A stretch of 64,000 nucleotides of DNA from Gimesia aquarii (GCF_007748175.1 NZ_CP037422.1:2067231-2131230); one strand, 5' to 3'; numbered from the stretch's first letter, positions 29,721 through 39,376 are shown. Translations and numbers: made by a program. Notes: a model not told the origin generated them from the letters alone.

Positions 29721-30215
29721 ATGTCAGAAAAGAGTCCCCCCCTGGTGGGTGTGATCATGGGTAGTCAATCCGACTGGGATACGATGAAAGAGGCGGCTGC
29801 CCTGCTGGAACAGTTCAATGTAGCTCATGAATGCCGCGTGGTCTCGGCACACCGGACTCCCGATTGGATGAACGAATACGCCAAGACTGCGGAAGAACGG
29901 GGGCTGGAAGTCATCATCGCAGGGGCGGGTGGCGCCGCCCATCTGCCGGGAATGGTTGCCGCGCAAACGGTGTTGCCGGTTCTCGGCGTGCCCGTCAAAA
30001 GTCGGGCTTTAAAAGGGCTTGATTCGCTGCTCTCAATTGTACAAATGCCGGGTGGCGTGCCTGTCGGAACGTTGGCCATCGGAGAGTCGGGGGCAAAGAA
30101 TGCGGCGCTGTTGGCGATACGTATTCTGAGCAACTCCCGCCCGGAACTACGCCAACAGATGCACGAGTTCTGTAAAAATCAAACCGATAGCGTACTGGAA
30201 AATTCTGAACTATGA
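29721..30215 (+). CDS. purE: PurE, N5-carboxyaminoimidazole ribonucleotide mutase
   Basis: 164 residues, usual class I length. Carries out the rearrangement of N5-CAIR to CAIR in purine synthesis. Motifs: MGSQSDWD (13-20), SAHRTPDW (42-49), [12 protein letters not shown] and [13 protein letters not shown]. Overlaps purK by four bases (ATGA), a translationally coupled pair that supplies the bacterial two-step carboxylation route. Confidence 0.97.
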   Translation: MSEKSPPLVGVIMGSQSDWDTMKEAAALLEQFNVAHECRVVSAHRTPDWMNEYAKTAEERGLEVIIAGAGGAAHLPGMVAAQTVLPVLGVPVKSRALKGLDSLLSIVQMPGGVPVGTLAIGESGAKNAALLAIRILSNSRPELRQQMHEFCKNQTDSVLENSEL

Positions 30216-31351
30216 GTGATTTGATTCCTCCCGGTTCAACGCTGGGCATGCTGGGAAGCGGCCAACTCGGTCGCATGTTTGCCATCGAAGCCCGCCGCCT
30301 GGGATATGGCGTGCATGTATTTTCCCCCGAACGTCAGACTCCCACGGGTCAAGTGGCTGATGTCGAAATCTGCGCGGCGTATGACGATCTGGAAGCGGTC
30401 GCCAATTTTGCCAAGAATGTCGATGTGATTTCGTTCGAGTTTGAGAATGTGCTCTCGGAAACGACAGAGACCGCCTCGAAATACGCGCCCGTGCGACCCG
30501 GCGCAAATGTGTTGCATATGGCACAAAATCGGATTCGTGAAAAATCGCAACTGCGTGATGCCGGTATTCCAGTCACGCCGTTTGCTGTCGTGCGTTCGGT
30601 TGAGGAATTAAACGGCGCGTTGAACGAGTTGGGTAGTCCGGCTGTACTGAAGTCGGCCACGTCCGGCTATGATGGCAAAGGACAGGTCAAAATTGATACT
30701 CCCGAAGTTGCAGAAGCGGCCTGGAATGAAGTGGGGGCGGAGGAAACGGTACTCGAAGCCTTCATCGATTACACATGTGAACTCTCGGTCGTGGGTGTGC
30801 GGGGGATCGATGGAGACTTTGCCGTCTATGGTCCGATGAAAAACGACCATGTGAATCACATCCTCGATATTTCCGTTTTTCCCTCTGGTGTTGGAGATGC
30901 CATTGCAAAAGAGGCGATCGAAATCACACGGGCGGTGTTTGAGCACCTGGACGTAGTCGGGGTGATGTGCGTCGAATTCTTTCTGACCGTTGATCAGCGA
31001 CTGATGATCAACGAAATCGCACCGCGGCCGCATAACTCCGGGCACCTGACCATCAATGGTCACGTAACGTGTCAATTCGAACAACAGGTACGAGCGATTT
31101 GTGGACTGCCTTTAGGCAGCACAGACTCTCTCGGACCGACGGCGATGGCGAATCTGCTGGGCGATCATTTGGAAGCGGGGCAGCCGAACTGGAACGCGCT
31201 GAAACAGTTCAACGATGTCAAACTGCATCTCTACGGCAAACGTGAATCAAGAATTGGTCGCAAAATGGGGCACTTGACGGCGCTGGCAGAAACTCCTGAA
31301 GCGGCTGTCGAACGCGTCCAACAGGCACGCACAGCGATTTTTAACGGCTGA
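30212..31351 (+). CDS. purK: PurK, N5-carboxyaminoimidazole ribonucleotide synthase
   Basis: 379 residues, full-length ATP-grasp enzyme making N5-CAIR from AIR, bicarbonate and ATP. Motifs: [19 protein letters not shown] at the N-terminus, [14 protein letters not shown] (ATP-binding loop), [11 protein letters not shown] and [12 protein letters not shown]. Product passes to PurE encoded immediately upstream. Ends one base short of the convergent queE. Confidence 0.97.
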   Translation: MSDLIPPGSTLGMLGSGQLGRMFAIEARRLGYGVHVFSPERQTPTGQVADVEICAAYDDLEAVANFAKNVDVISFEFENVLSETTETASKYAPVRPGANVLHMAQNRIREKSQLRDAGIPVTPFAVVRSVEELNGALNELGSPAVLKSATSGYDGKGQVKIDTPEVAEAAWNEVGAEETVLEAFIDYTCELSVVGVRGIDGDFAVYGPMKNDHVNHILDISVFPSGVGDAIAKEAIEITRAVFEHLDVVGVMCVEFFLTVDQRLMINEIAPRPHNSGHLTINGHVTCQFEQQVRAICGLPLGSTDSLGPTAMANLLGDHLEAGQPNWNALKQFNDVKLHLYGKRESRIGRKMGHLTALAETPEAAVERVQQARTAIFNG

Positions 31352-31352
31352 G

Positions 31353-32033
31353 TTATTTGCCGCGCACATTACCCCAGAGTTCGATGTGCATCCGCCGCGA
31401 GACCTGACAACCGGCTTGCTTTGCCGCTTCCTGCAACCAGTCCATCCGTTCGTTGAGCATCTCTGCTGTTGTCCCTTGCGGCATCAAGTAAACGTGTGCC
31501 CGGTCAATGTCGGGATAGCGTTCCAGATACGCTTCGATTTCGTGCAGGTCTTCCCGTTGATCGACAACAAATTTGATCTGATAGGGATACTGCTTAATGA
31601 GCTCATGGATCACATGCGGCTGATCGCGTCTTGCATCATGACGATGTGCCCAAGCAGGGTCTTTGACGGGTGTGGAGTTTGACAGTTTAGGACTGATCGA
31701 CATCAGGTCTGCCCGCACATCCTGCAAGATGGTCCCTGCCGTCTCGATGGTGATCACCTTGCCTGCCGTATGCAGACGTTGTGTCAACGTTTCAACTTCG
31801 TGGGTTACCATTGGTTCTCCACCAGTCACCACCGCATGCTCACAATCGTATTGCGCGATGTGTTCCATGATGGCGTCGACCGACATTTTCTCTCCCTCGG
31901 GCTCCCACGACGTATAAGGAGTATCACAGAACCAGCACCGCAAATTGCAGCCACTGGTGCGAATAAAAATCGAGGGGACTCCGATCCACTTACCTTCACC
32001 CTGGGGTGAGTGAAAAATTTCTGAGATCAACAA
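31353..32033 (-). CDS. queE: QueE, 7-carboxy-7-deazaguanine synthase (radical SAM)
   Basis: 226 residues. Radical-SAM cluster site C29-N-L-R-C33-W-F-C36, preceded by SPQGEGKWIGVPSIFIRTSG typical of QueE. GGEP follows in VVTGGEPMV, and ISPKLSNS matches the substrate region. Converts 6-carboxy-tetrahydropterin to CDG in queuosine/7-deazaguanine synthesis. No queC, queD or queF is in the window. Stop codons of queE and purK are one base apart. Confidence 0.95.
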   Translation of the reverse strand: MLISEIFHSPQGEGKWIGVPSIFIRTSGCNLRCWFCDTPYTSWEPEGEKMSVDAIMEHIAQYDCEHAVVTGGEPMVTHEVETLTQRLHTAGKVITIETAGTILQDVRADLMSISPKLSNSTPVKDPAWAHRHDARRDQPHVIHELIKQYPYQIKFVVDQREDLHEIEAYLERYPDIDRAHVYLMPQGTTAEMLNERMDWLQEAAKQAGCQVSRRMHIELWGNVRGK

Positions 32034-32193
32034 AAGAAACGCATCCTGAAACGAGAGGAAAAAAGAATGATCCTCATCTTAATAGAAAGCGTTCCTTCTT
32101 GCATTGAAATGCGCGGTCAAAGCGTGGTAACTTTAGCGAAAAAACAATTCAACGTGGATAACTATTTGACTCTTCAGAATTTAGGACAATATC

Positions 32194-32934
32194 ATGCGCC
32201 ATGACTCTCGCCAGCCTGATCAACTTCGCCCCATCAAAGTCGAACGTGGATACACCAAAGCCACCCCAGGCAGTATCCTGATTTCGGCCGGTGATACCGT
32301 CGTGCTTTGCACAGCCAGTCTGGACGATAGTGTTCCCCCCTGGAAAAAGCATGAAGAAAATCCCGGTGGCTGGGTCACAGCAGAGTACAACATGCTCCCC
32401 GGTAGTACATCCCCTCGTAAAAAACGTCGTGCCGACGGACGTTCAAGCGAAATTCAACGGCTCATTGGTCGCAGCCTGCGGGCGGTTGTCGACTTTGATG
32501 CGTTAGGACCACGGACGATTACCGTTGACTGTGATGTCCTGCAGGCCGATGGCGGTACGCGTACGCTGAGTATTACCGGCGGCTTTCTGGCGCTATTGGA
32601 TACGGTACTTTCAATTCCCGATACGTGCGAACTGGCCGAAGGGGAGATCTTTGATCCGAAAAAAGTATTCTCAAACAGCGTCGCCGCGGTGAGCGTGGGT
32701 GTGGTGAATAATCAACCCGTGCTCGACCTGGATTACATCGAAGACAGCACCGCGGGAGTCGATATGAATGTGGTAATGACTGGCAGCGGGGATTTTGTTG
32801 AGGTTCAGGGAACTGCGGAAGGACAAATTTTTGACCGCGGATTACTCGACGCGCAACTCGAACTGGCTACGTCTGGAATTCAGCAACTGTCGGCGATTCA
32901 GAAAGAGTGTATTGGTGAAGTGTGGCCGATTTGA
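32194..32934 (+). CDS. rph: Ribonuclease PH
   Basis: 246 residues, normal length. Phosphorolytic 3'-exoribonuclease trimming tRNA 3' ends. Motifs: [77 protein letters not shown] and [10 protein letters not shown]. Starts with ATG 32194 after an AT-rich leader. Downstream, 32944-32970 carries ACCACGAAAAGCGCTAAAGG, a phrase like intergenic repeats seen in planctomycetes. Confidence 0.97.
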   Translation: MRHDSRQPDQLRPIKVERGYTKATPGSILISAGDTVVLCTASLDDSVPPWKKHEENPGGWVTAEYNMLPGSTSPRKKRRADGRSSEIQRLIGRSLRAVVDFDALGPRTITVDCDVLQADGGTRTLSITGGFLALLDTVLSIPDTCELAEGEIFDPKKVFSNSVAAVSVGVVNNQPVLDLDYIEDSTAGVDMNVVMTGSGDFVEVQGTAEGQIFDRGLLDAQLELATSGIQQLSAIQKECIGEVWPI

Positions 32935-33035
32935 TTTTTTTCTACCACGAAAAGCGCTAAAGGCACGAACGAGATTAGTTTAATGCGTTGCAGTGATAGG
33001 ATCTGGTTTCTCAGGGTATCTTTTTCCAGCAAATT

Positions 33036-33692
33036 ATGGTTTCATTAGTTATGAATTACTATGGCCTTTTTATTACCATGTTTTTGCTGACGGTCGTGGG
33101 TTGTGGAAACGATGATCCACAGCCGGACGATCCCGCGAATGATTTCTCGATGTTAGATCTAACCGATCCTGATGAGATTGCAGACTGGGAGGCGAGTTCT
33201 GATAACATTGATCATTCAAAAATCAAAGTTGTCAAACTGAGTTACTTTTACGATGTACTTGGCAACAAAAAACCGAAACCACCTCGCGCTGTGGCAATCG
33301 AAATCAGCAAATCCAAGCTAAACGGCATCACTCCGGAACAACAGCAGGCACTCGACTTTTTCATTGAAAATGAACGTGAGATTCATGCCACGGTTCGCAA
33401 AGCCATTTATAATTATTATCAGGTCTTATACCCCGACTACAAAGAAGCGCAAGAGGACGCGTCAGCGCTTTATGGAGGACCTAAGAATATCGATGACGTC
33501 CTACCTCCGATCTTAAACGGAACTGAACTCGATCAGATAGTGGAATTTGCATCAATTCGAATCAACTCCACCACAGACGGCAAAGCCACAATCGGCATTG
33601 AAGCTTTTGGAGAGTGGGACATCAATGGTATTGGACTACGTTTACAGGATGGTGAAGTTGTGGAAATCGGTAACGCCTATGTGGGGCTTTAA
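33036..33692 (+). CDS. Small lipoprotein of unknown function
   Basis: 218 residues with a lipoprotein signal ending TMFLLTVVGCGND (lipidated Cys about 23). Starts at ATG 33036 or 33051; neither has a clear ribosome site. The mature part is acidic with no recognised domain; a central segment EQQQALDFFIENEREIHAT and YNYYQVLYPDYKEA look helical. A small membrane protein gene follows 43 bases later on the same strand. Confidence 0.7.
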   Translation: MVSLVMNYYGLFITMFLLTVVGCGNDDPQPDDPANDFSMLDLTDPDEIADWEASSDNIDHSKIKVVKLSYFYDVLGNKKPKPPRAVAIEISKSKLNGITPEQQQALDFFIENEREIHATVRKAIYNYYQVLYPDYKEAQEDASALYGGPKNIDDVLPPILNGTELDQIVEFASIRINSTTDGKATIGIEAFGEWDINGIGLRLQDGEVVEIGNAYVGL

Positions 33693-33735
33693 GTACCAAA
33701 ACAATAGCAATCCAGAATTATGAAGAGGAAAGCCT

Positions 33736-34383
33736 ATGCTCTTTATGCTTGGAAAGTTGATTGTAAAGGGTTATGGACTTTTGTTGGCGATGGCCGTCGG
33801 TGGTCTGGTTTTTGCCAACCTGTTCGGGTTGATTGCTTTTTTTGTGCTTGCACAGGAATGGGTCTCTGATCGTCTACAAGCCTCTGGTGGTACAGAATCA
33901 GTTCTCTGGTGGATGCATTGTGGCTGGTTTGTCGGTGCGGGGCTCGCTCTCTTCGGAACTGTGACACAAAATCAAAAAATAAAAAAACGATCTTTCCAGG
34001 TATCGGTAGATCATGAAGATGAGCCAGAGACGCCTGCCCCTAAGAAACAGAAGAAAAAACGACGTACCAAGCCGAGTGGTATTCTTTCCTCGATCGGAGT
34101 CTTCAGCCTCTTCGGCGGATTCCTGGGTCTGATGCTGGGGGGATCATTAGTGTTGTTCTGGTTCTCGCTTACCTATAGTCCTTTTGCTCCAGCAGGCTGG
34201 GCGTCATCTGTCTCCGTTGAGCAACGACAAGAACCCGGTTCTGGTCAAACAAAAAGTATGATGACGACAAACCATCCTGTGGCCTTTTACCTCTTTGGCA
34301 CTCCGATTGTCCTGGGCATCACAGCCGGAGCACTAGCGGGAGGCATTGGCGCTGCCATGGGAAAGGTGGAAGACATCGAATGA
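33736..34383 (+). CDS. Membrane protein of unknown function
   Basis: 215 residues, about four transmembrane helices: 11-36, 53-75, 112-142 and 178-205. A cytosolic Lys/Arg-rich loop (about 88-112, KKQKKKRRTKPSG) lies between helices 2 and 3. Gly-rich last helix (GALAGGIGAAMGK). I do not recognise the family. Likely co-transcribed with the lipoprotein gene upstream. Confidence 0.7.
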   Translation: MLFMLGKLIVKGYGLLLAMAVGGLVFANLFGLIAFFVLAQEWVSDRLQASGGTESVLWWMHCGWFVGAGLALFGTVTQNQKIKKRSFQVSVDHEDEPETPAPKKQKKKRRTKPSGILSSIGVFSLFGGFLGLMLGGSLVLFWFSLTYSPFAPAGWASSVSVEQRQEPGSGQTKSMMTTNHPVAFYLFGTPIVLGITAGALAGGIGAAMGKVEDIE

Positions 34384-34642
34384 CAAAGACTGCTTGAAAT
34401 TGATGAATTCGAGCACAATGCGAGCCTCTTTCGCAATGACAGTCGATCAATATCGCTACTACCAGTCGCATCAACAGACGGATCTGTTACGATTTCCAGA
34501 GAACTTTTTCAACACGTGTTGTGTCCGCTATTTAATATCCTGAGTCCGATCATTTAATTGAGAAATCCAACTCACGGGACTCAGCATTAATTTGATTCGG
34601 TTCCACCCTTTGGTTACAAATTTTTTAGTCTGGGAATGCATC

Positions 34643-35422
34643 ATGCGTGCTTATGTACAACAGTTTCTTAAAGGGGATCCGAATTACCTTAATCTGGAAC
34701 GGATTGCGTATACATTCTGGGAAAGGGGTTATGAGGTGTTGCGATTTGATTACCCTGAGTTCTGTAAAGGAAACCTGGATCGCGGTCTCTTGTCGTATCC
34801 AGATGAAACGATTGTAGCTGGTGGTGTGGGAATGGTACGTGAAGCGATCAAACGGGCAAACCGCTCTCTGCCTGAGTTGCTGGAACTACCAAACTGTCTG
34901 AAGCCATGGATTGGCCGTGAGTACTGGACTTCTACCCTGGAAGAAGTACGACAGCCGTTCGAAAAAGAAGAGTATACGCAACCAGTCCATGTAAAGCCTT
35001 TGTACGAACACAAACGATTCACAGGAACCGTATTCAGAGAATTCCGCGACTTGATTCCCTCTGCTGCCGTTGATGGCGCAACTGAAGTCCTGGTGCAAGA
35101 GGTTGTGGAATTCGTCTCTGAATGGCGTGCATATATTTTCCGTGGAAACATCAGGCGTGTCGCAAATTATCTCGGCGATCCACTGGCTTTCCCCAATCCG
35201 GTTCAAATGCAGGCGGCTCTGGAAGCATTCGAAAATCGACCTGTTGCCTGTAGTATGGACTGGGGAATCACATCTGCGGGAGAAACCCTGCTGGTAGAAG
35301 TAAATGATGGTTATTCACTTGGGAATTATGGCATTGACATGCACATTTATACTGCGATGATTGAAGCACGCTGGAGAGAAATAATGGGACTCGAAGATAA
35401 TGGAATTGGTATGGGAATCTGA
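34643..35422 (+). CDS. ATP-grasp domain protein (DUF4343-like)
   Basis: 259 residues from ATG 34643, preceded by GGGA eight bases upstream; the frame continues upstream to 34592 without homology. ATP-grasp features: VKPLYEHKRFTGTVFREFRD (central lysine and strand), EVLVQEVVEFVSEWRAYIF, and C-terminal TLLVEVNDGYSLGNYG with the Glu/Asn metal ligands. The family is annotated DUF4343 and forms amide or ester bonds on unknown substrates. No partner genes suggest a pathway. Confidence 0.8.
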   Translation: MRAYVQQFLKGDPNYLNLERIAYTFWERGYEVLRFDYPEFCKGNLDRGLLSYPDETIVAGGVGMVREAIKRANRSLPELLELPNCLKPWIGREYWTSTLEEVRQPFEKEEYTQPVHVKPLYEHKRFTGTVFREFRDLIPSAAVDGATEVLVQEVVEFVSEWRAYIFRGNIRRVANYLGDPLAFPNPVQMQAALEAFENRPVACSMDWGITSAGETLLVEVNDGYSLGNYGIDMHIYTAMIEARWREIMGLEDNGIGMGI

Positions 35423-35487
35423 ACAGGATGTAGAATAGTCTTCGAAATTGAGCATTATCCGCGAACCCTACTCACAATATCGATTTA

Positions 35488-35895
35488 TTAATACCGCTTG
35501 ACCATATAGCTAATTACATAGCCGAGAATGGTGCGCCAGGTATTTTCAACAGCTTCGTTCCACTCTTCGTCAAACTCTTGCACCGTTTCGATCACCGCCT
35601 CCAACCAGATATCATAAAGTCGAGCCTCTATATTCAGATGGTTTCGATCATGGGTCCTGGCGCGCTCGCGTAGTTCTCGCAGTGACTCGGGATCGCCGGC
35701 TGTGGCACCAGCGGCTAATCTGAGTGAGCGAAGCAACATCTTGTTCTGCTGTTCGAAATCGGTGTTGTGGAATTTATCACGAATCTCAGCGGACGTTGAC
35801 AAAAAGCGATCATAGAAGGCTGGAATAAAGCCTTCCTGTTCCATACAGCGGTCAAGGCTTTGTAGAAACTGATCTTTGGGTGTCAATGCTTCCAT
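35488..35895 (-). CDS. Globin-family protein
   Basis: 135 residues from ATG 35895; a TTG at 35973 would add 26 residues outside the fold. Globin helices are readable: FLQSLDRCMEQEGFIPAFYDRF (A-B), SAEIRDKFHNTDFEQQNKML (C-E), ARTHDRNHLNIEARLYDIWL with the likely proximal His (F-G), and the H helix NAVENTWRTILGYVISYM. Single-domain heme globin, probably oxygen or NO handling; no reductase domain is attached. Divergent from the ATP-grasp gene only in the sense of converging at 35.4 kb. Confidence 0.8.
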   Translation of the reverse strand: MEALTPKDQFLQSLDRCMEQEGFIPAFYDRFLSTSAEIRDKFHNTDFEQQNKMLLRSLRLAAGATAGDPESLRELRERARTHDRNHLNIEARLYDIWLEAVIETVQEFDEEWNEAVENTWRTILGYVISYMVKRY

Positions 35896-36116
35896 TGAAA
35901 ATCCAATCCAATAAGGAGGTTTCTCTGCCAGCGGGCTTGTAACTGTATTAGCACTTGTGCGGTTAGAAATCAATATGCAATCTAACTTGAGTGATCTGCC
36001 TGTGAAATAATCTCGCTCTCAAATTCTGCAAAAGGCATACGGCAAGCTGATTTGAAATCGATCAGTGATTCAACCCAATGTCAAAGTACCAGGCCTGAAT
36101 ATTGTCATTCAAACTA

Positions 36117-37055
36117 TTAATCCGACTTATGTTTGGCTTTTGTTTTCATGCCAAAACTTGGATCACCGGCGTCAACAGGCATTGATTGATTCCACTTGAG
36201 TACTGCTGCGATGAGTCGGCTGGTCAGTTGGGGATGCTGATCAGCAAGATTCGTCGATTCGGCAGGATCGCGTTCCAGATTGTATAGCCGAGGTCGTTTG
36301 CCTCCATAGTCACAGAGCAACTTCCATTTGCCCTCACGAACCGCGAGGTCGGGCAGATTTTTAAAGCTGCGAAAATCTTTGCGATCGGGAGGACGACGGA
36401 AAAAAAGTGGCGCTGAGCGAGAGTCAGTTGATTTTCCGATGAGCGTTTCGGCGAGATTCTCGCCATCGAAGATCACCTCTTCGAGTACTGAGACTCCGGC
36501 TAAATGCAGCAAGGAGGGAACCAGATCGATGGCGGCAAAGACAGATGATTTATTGAGCGTGCCCTGTTGTTCTTTTGGAATCCAACCCGGTCCCCAGACA
36601 ATGAGGGGCGAACGGATGCCACCTTCAAACAGAGTCGCTTTCAGCCCGGTAAAAGGACCGGCGGACCCCGCGTTTTCTTCCGGTCCATTGTCTGAACAGA
36701 TTAGAATGAGCGTGTTCTCGCGCAAGATGGCGTCGTTTTGAATGCGTTGAAACAGGCGTGCGAACTGCTGATCCATTTCCTCCAACACCGCCAGATAGAG
36801 GCCGCGTTGGGAATCAGCCCAACCTTCTAAAGAGGGGAAGAGTGGCGTATGAACATCATCGGGCCTTCGGTCTTCTAAAAGTCTGTATTGTGGAGGAAGG
36901 CCTATTCGACTGAGTTTTACATAATCCTGATGGACCTCTTTGGTCCCCCAGAAGTAGGTTAGTACCCAGAAGAAGACCAGTATCAAGAATAGAATAGACG
37001 GCGAAAGTAGAAAACGTCGGTGTCTAATGAGATTGTTTCTGATTTCGAAATTCAT
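36117..37055 (-). CDS. Sulfatase C-terminal half fused to a membrane anchor (catalytic half missing)
   Basis: 312 residues from ATG 37055, which has GAGG six bases upstream. An N-terminal anchor (about 17-37, SPSILFLILVFFWVLTYFWG) is followed directly by the second half of a type I sulfatase: LEEMDQQFARLFQRI, ICSDNGPEEN (metal-binding Asp-Asn), GLKATLFEGGIRSPLIVWGPG, LYNLERDPAESTNLAD. The N-terminal metal-binding Asp pair and the C-x-P-S-R formylglycine motif are absent, so sulfatase activity is not expected. It may be a decayed gene, but the good ribosome site and new anchor suggest it could still be expressed as a non-catalytic protein. Confidence 0.8.
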   Translation of the reverse strand: MNFEIRNNLIRHRRFLLSPSILFLILVFFWVLTYFWGTKEVHQDYVKLSRIGLPPQYRLLEDRRPDDVHTPLFPSLEGWADSQRGLYLAVLEEMDQQFARLFQRIQNDAILRENTLILICSDNGPEENAGSAGPFTGLKATLFEGGIRSPLIVWGPGWIPKEQQGTLNKSSVFAAIDLVPSLLHLAGVSVLEEVIFDGENLAETLIGKSTDSRSAPLFFRRPPDRKDFRSFKNLPDLAVREGKWKLLCDYGGKRPRLYNLERDPAESTNLADQHPQLTSRLIAAVLKWNQSMPVDAGDPSFGMKTKAKHKSD

Positions 37056-37181
37056 GAATTGCCTCGAGAATATCAGATACCACACATACAATTCTAAATA
37101 TAACAAAAATATCTAGTCTTTAAAATTAGATTTCCTTTTTATTACTCAGGCAACTAGATCAAATCAGGAAAAGGCATCGAT

Positions 37182-37307
37182 ATGGAATTGAATAATCAGA
37201 CAGATCCGCAATGGCTCATTGATGTAGGTAAAGAAGATAAAGAAGTTGGAGTATTCGCGATTTCCGACGTCGAGAGCCCGGAATTTGGTGCCGCTAAAAT
37301 TGTCTAA
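37182..37307 (+). CDS. Small ORF, 41 residues, unknown
   Basis: ATG at 37182 with AAAAGG seven bases upstream; ends TAA. The peptide is acidic, begins MELNNQTDPQWLIDVGKED and has no Cys or membrane segment. No family recognised. A second small ORF with its own ribosome site follows 48 bases later, which makes real genes more likely than chance, but coding status is unproven. Confidence 0.4.
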   Translation: MELNNQTDPQWLIDVGKEDKEVGVFAISDVESPEFGAAKIV

Positions 37308-37355
37308 GTTCCTGGAATCACTTATCCGGACTGTGTGAAGAGAGGATTATTCACA

Positions 37356-37490
37356 ATGGCTTTCAAATGGATTCTCAAGGCTTTAGCTGCAAAAGCAGCG
37401 GAGCATGAGTTTTCGGAAGAATATGGAGTTGATGGTCAACCGAGTCCAGGTGAATGCCTCTGGGTACTGGGACAATGCGTTAAGCAGTAA
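37356..37490 (+). CDS. Small ORF, 44 residues, amphipathic N-terminus and two Cys near the end
   Basis: ATG at 37356 with AGAGG nine bases upstream. The first 18 residues (MAFKWILKALAAKAAEHE) form an amphipathic helix; the tail reads PGECLWVLGQCVKQ with two Cys eight apart. It may pair with the acidic 41-residue ORF just upstream. No modification enzyme is adjacent, so calling it a ribosomally made peptide would be speculation. Confidence 0.4.
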   Translation: MAFKWILKALAAKAAEHEFSEEYGVDGQPSPGECLWVLGQCVKQ

Positions 37491-37550
37491 ATGAAGGTCC
37501 CTTTTAAAATACACTACATTCTAACGAAAAATTCTTATACTCAATGGAGT

Positions 37551-38018
37551 TTACGGTTCGGCGATGAAGCTCATGTGTAATTCTGCATGTCGTCGATGCA
37601 GGAGATCCCACTCATCGCGGGTCAGCTCGCCAAAAATGGGGCTGGCATAACGCTGCTCTTCAGTTTGCATACGTTGGACCGATTTTTGTAAATGCTCCAG
37701 CCCTACCTGATCATCAATTGGTTCCGGCTCTAAAGCACGTTTAAACGGTCCCTTTAGTTTAAAACCGGGAGACATGCCGTTCTTAAAAATATGGGATTTA
37801 TAATAATATGTTCCCACCATGCGAAAGAGCCAGGGTGCTTTAAACGGGAATCCATCCAACGACAAATCCATGGTCCGAGCCAGATGGTCGAAAATTTGGC
37901 CTTTTGTCCAACCTCCTGTTGTGGATGCGCCTGCGGCTGTCAGCCGGTTGGCGTCATCGGCAATCTCCTGTAGAGAACCATAAGAGAGTGTTCTTCGATT
38001 GGCAGTTTGTGTAGACAT
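37551..38018 (-). CDS. DUF1569 protein (DinB-like fold)
   Basis: 155 residues. DUF1569 hallmark WTKGQIFDHLARTMDLSLDG (about 38-57) and the C-terminal RRHAELHMSF, giving the three-His DinB-like metal site. Function unknown; cytosolic. Monocistronic, 100 bases upstream of the GGCT gene on the same strand (reading leftward, after it). Confidence 0.85.
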   Translation of the reverse strand: MSTQTANRRTLSYGSLQEIADDANRLTAAGASTTGGWTKGQIFDHLARTMDLSLDGFPFKAPWLFRMVGTYYYKSHIFKNGMSPGFKLKGPFKRALEPEPIDDQVGLEHLQKSVQRMQTEEQRYASPIFGELTRDEWDLLHRRHAELHMSFIAEP

Positions 38019-38122
38019 GGAATACTCCCCAATTCAATGTTTGTCTGAGAAACGACAGTGACAGGATCAATAGTTTATTTTTGGAATTCGCACAAAGAAT
38101 AACAAGTCCCTAATTTTGAGAT

Positions 38123-38512
38123 TCAGCTCTGCTTGGTCCAGTTACTCCCATTTTTTTTGAGATGAGTCACATCTCCCTGAAAATAGTATGCCTGAACGAT
38201 TTGGTCGTCGGATGGACTGATTAATTCGATTGTGTCTCGAGAAAACCAGTTTTCGGCAACGCCTTCGACTTCATCGAGCAGTTGTACTCCCGATTCATCG
38301 ACACTCCATAATTCTCCCTGGATGCCAATGCCTTCTGGCACATCGACAACGAGACCTGGATATTCACCGCAATCATACATGGTGTAGTGAGGGGCTGTAG
38401 TCGCCTTTGTGAGAAATATTTGATTTTCCAAAAATTGAGAACGGCAAAAACCACGCTTTAACGTTCCATAGACAAAAATCAGAGTTCGGGATTCCTGATT
38501 CATCTTCCTCAT
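38123..38512 (-). CDS. Gamma-glutamylcyclotransferase-like protein
   Basis: 129 residues, AIG2/GGCT fold: FVYGTLKRG (13-21) is the substrate-binding loop, and the DEVEGV segment carries the candidate catalytic Glu. Family members release 5-oxoproline from gamma-glutamyl amines or act on gamma-glutamyl conjugates. Begins two bases after the TfoX-C gene stop, so the two are probably one transcript. Confidence 0.88.
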   Translation of the reverse strand: MRKMNQESRTLIFVYGTLKRGFCRSQFLENQIFLTKATTAPHYTMYDCGEYPGLVVDVPEGIGIQGELWSVDESGVQLLDEVEGVAENWFSRDTIELISPSDDQIVQAYYFQGDVTHLKKNGSNWTKQS

Positions 38513-38514
38513 CT

Positions 38515-38790
38515 TTATTCATTCTGGACAGCAGTCCGCAGCCGTTGTTTCGTCTTTTCAGACAGCTTGTTCCAAGGCAAACCAGTCAGCGCCCCCTCAA
38601 GGGCGTACAATAAATTCAGGCTGCATTGAGGCGCTTTGCGTTTTGCCATCAGATATGCGGCCACGGCACCTGTCTGTTTGAGATCACCCAGGGTGCGAAT
38701 TCCGACCTGTTCCAGCCAGCGAGCACTTTTCGGACCCAGATTTAATAATTCTTCACTGGGAACTACATCATGTAAAGGATCAACCGACAT
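38515..38790 (-). CDS. TfoX/Sxy C-terminal domain protein
   Basis: 91 residues made only of the TfoX C-terminal helical domain: LLNLGPKSARWLEQVGIRTL (helix-hairpin-like), then LNLLYALEGALTGLPWNKLS. The N-terminal TfoX domain is absent, as in many stand-alone copies. TfoX/Sxy regulates competence in gamma-proteobacteria; a role here is not established. First gene of a two-gene run with GGCT. Confidence 0.85.
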   Translation of the reverse strand: MSVDPLHDVVPSEELLNLGPKSARWLEQVGIRTLGDLKQTGAVAAYLMAKRKAPQCSLNLLYALEGALTGLPWNKLSEKTKQRLRTAVQNE

Positions 38791-38926
38791 TACATTTTCT
38801 CATTTGAAAGATTTGCGGGTGTAAACACACTTCGCAATCGCAGACGATTCACTTAAAATCTGACGAAACGTTTTTCGTTTGTCTATTTGGATTAATTATA
38901 CAGACTCCCTTCCCTGAAAGCCCGCC

Positions 38927-39376
38927 ATGGAATGGTTTGCCTTTCTCATTTATTTTCTGATCGCTTTTTTCTGCACACTCGTTCTATGGTTTATGATCAA
39001 AGTTTGCTTCCGTGATACTATACCCTCTGAGCCAAAATTACCCGAACCAAAAGAGATCGACACCATTCCCCTGGTCGCCAAAGAACGGCTATACTGGAAT
39101 TTCAGCAGCGTGCTCATAGTGATTCTGACATTACTGCTAGTACTGGGGATCAGTGTGCGTGACTTGCCGCTCTCTCATCCCGTGATATTGACATTGGGAG
39201 GCGCGCTGATTTTGATCTGGATGATCAGCCTCTGGTCAAAGATGTTGTCTTTTTGGCCTCCTGTTCTGGCATTATTACCTGATCTCCCTGAGTTTCTTCT
39301 TTCTGATTTCTCTGAGTTTGGAGAGTTAGAACCAATACCCGTTCCAGAGACGACAGACAAAAGCGAGAACGCATAA
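38927..39376 (+). CDS. Three-helix membrane protein, NuoA-like by position and topology
   Basis: 149 residues: helix 4-26, a charged loop (27-60), helices 62-83 and 90-108, then an acidic tail (PLPDLPEF...ETTDKSE). This is the topology of complex I subunit A, and it comes first in a gene row whose later members are recognisable complex I homologues. The NuoA signatures (Y-E-C-G in the loop, F-D-V-E) are not present, so homology is inferred from order and topology only. Its TAA overlaps the ATG of the next gene (TAATG). Confidence 0.4.
   Translation: MEWFAFLIYFLIAFFCTLVLWFMIKVCFRDTIPSEPKLPEPKEIDTIPLVAKERLYWNFSSVLIVILTLLLVLGISVRDLPLSHPVILTLGGALILIWMISLWSKMLSFWPPVLALLPDLPEFLLSDFSEFGELEPIPVPETTDKSENA

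Noticed and set aside
37182..37490. Reading the small ORF pair as a modified-peptide (RiPP) precursor system
   Set aside because: No modification enzyme, protease or transporter gene is adjacent.
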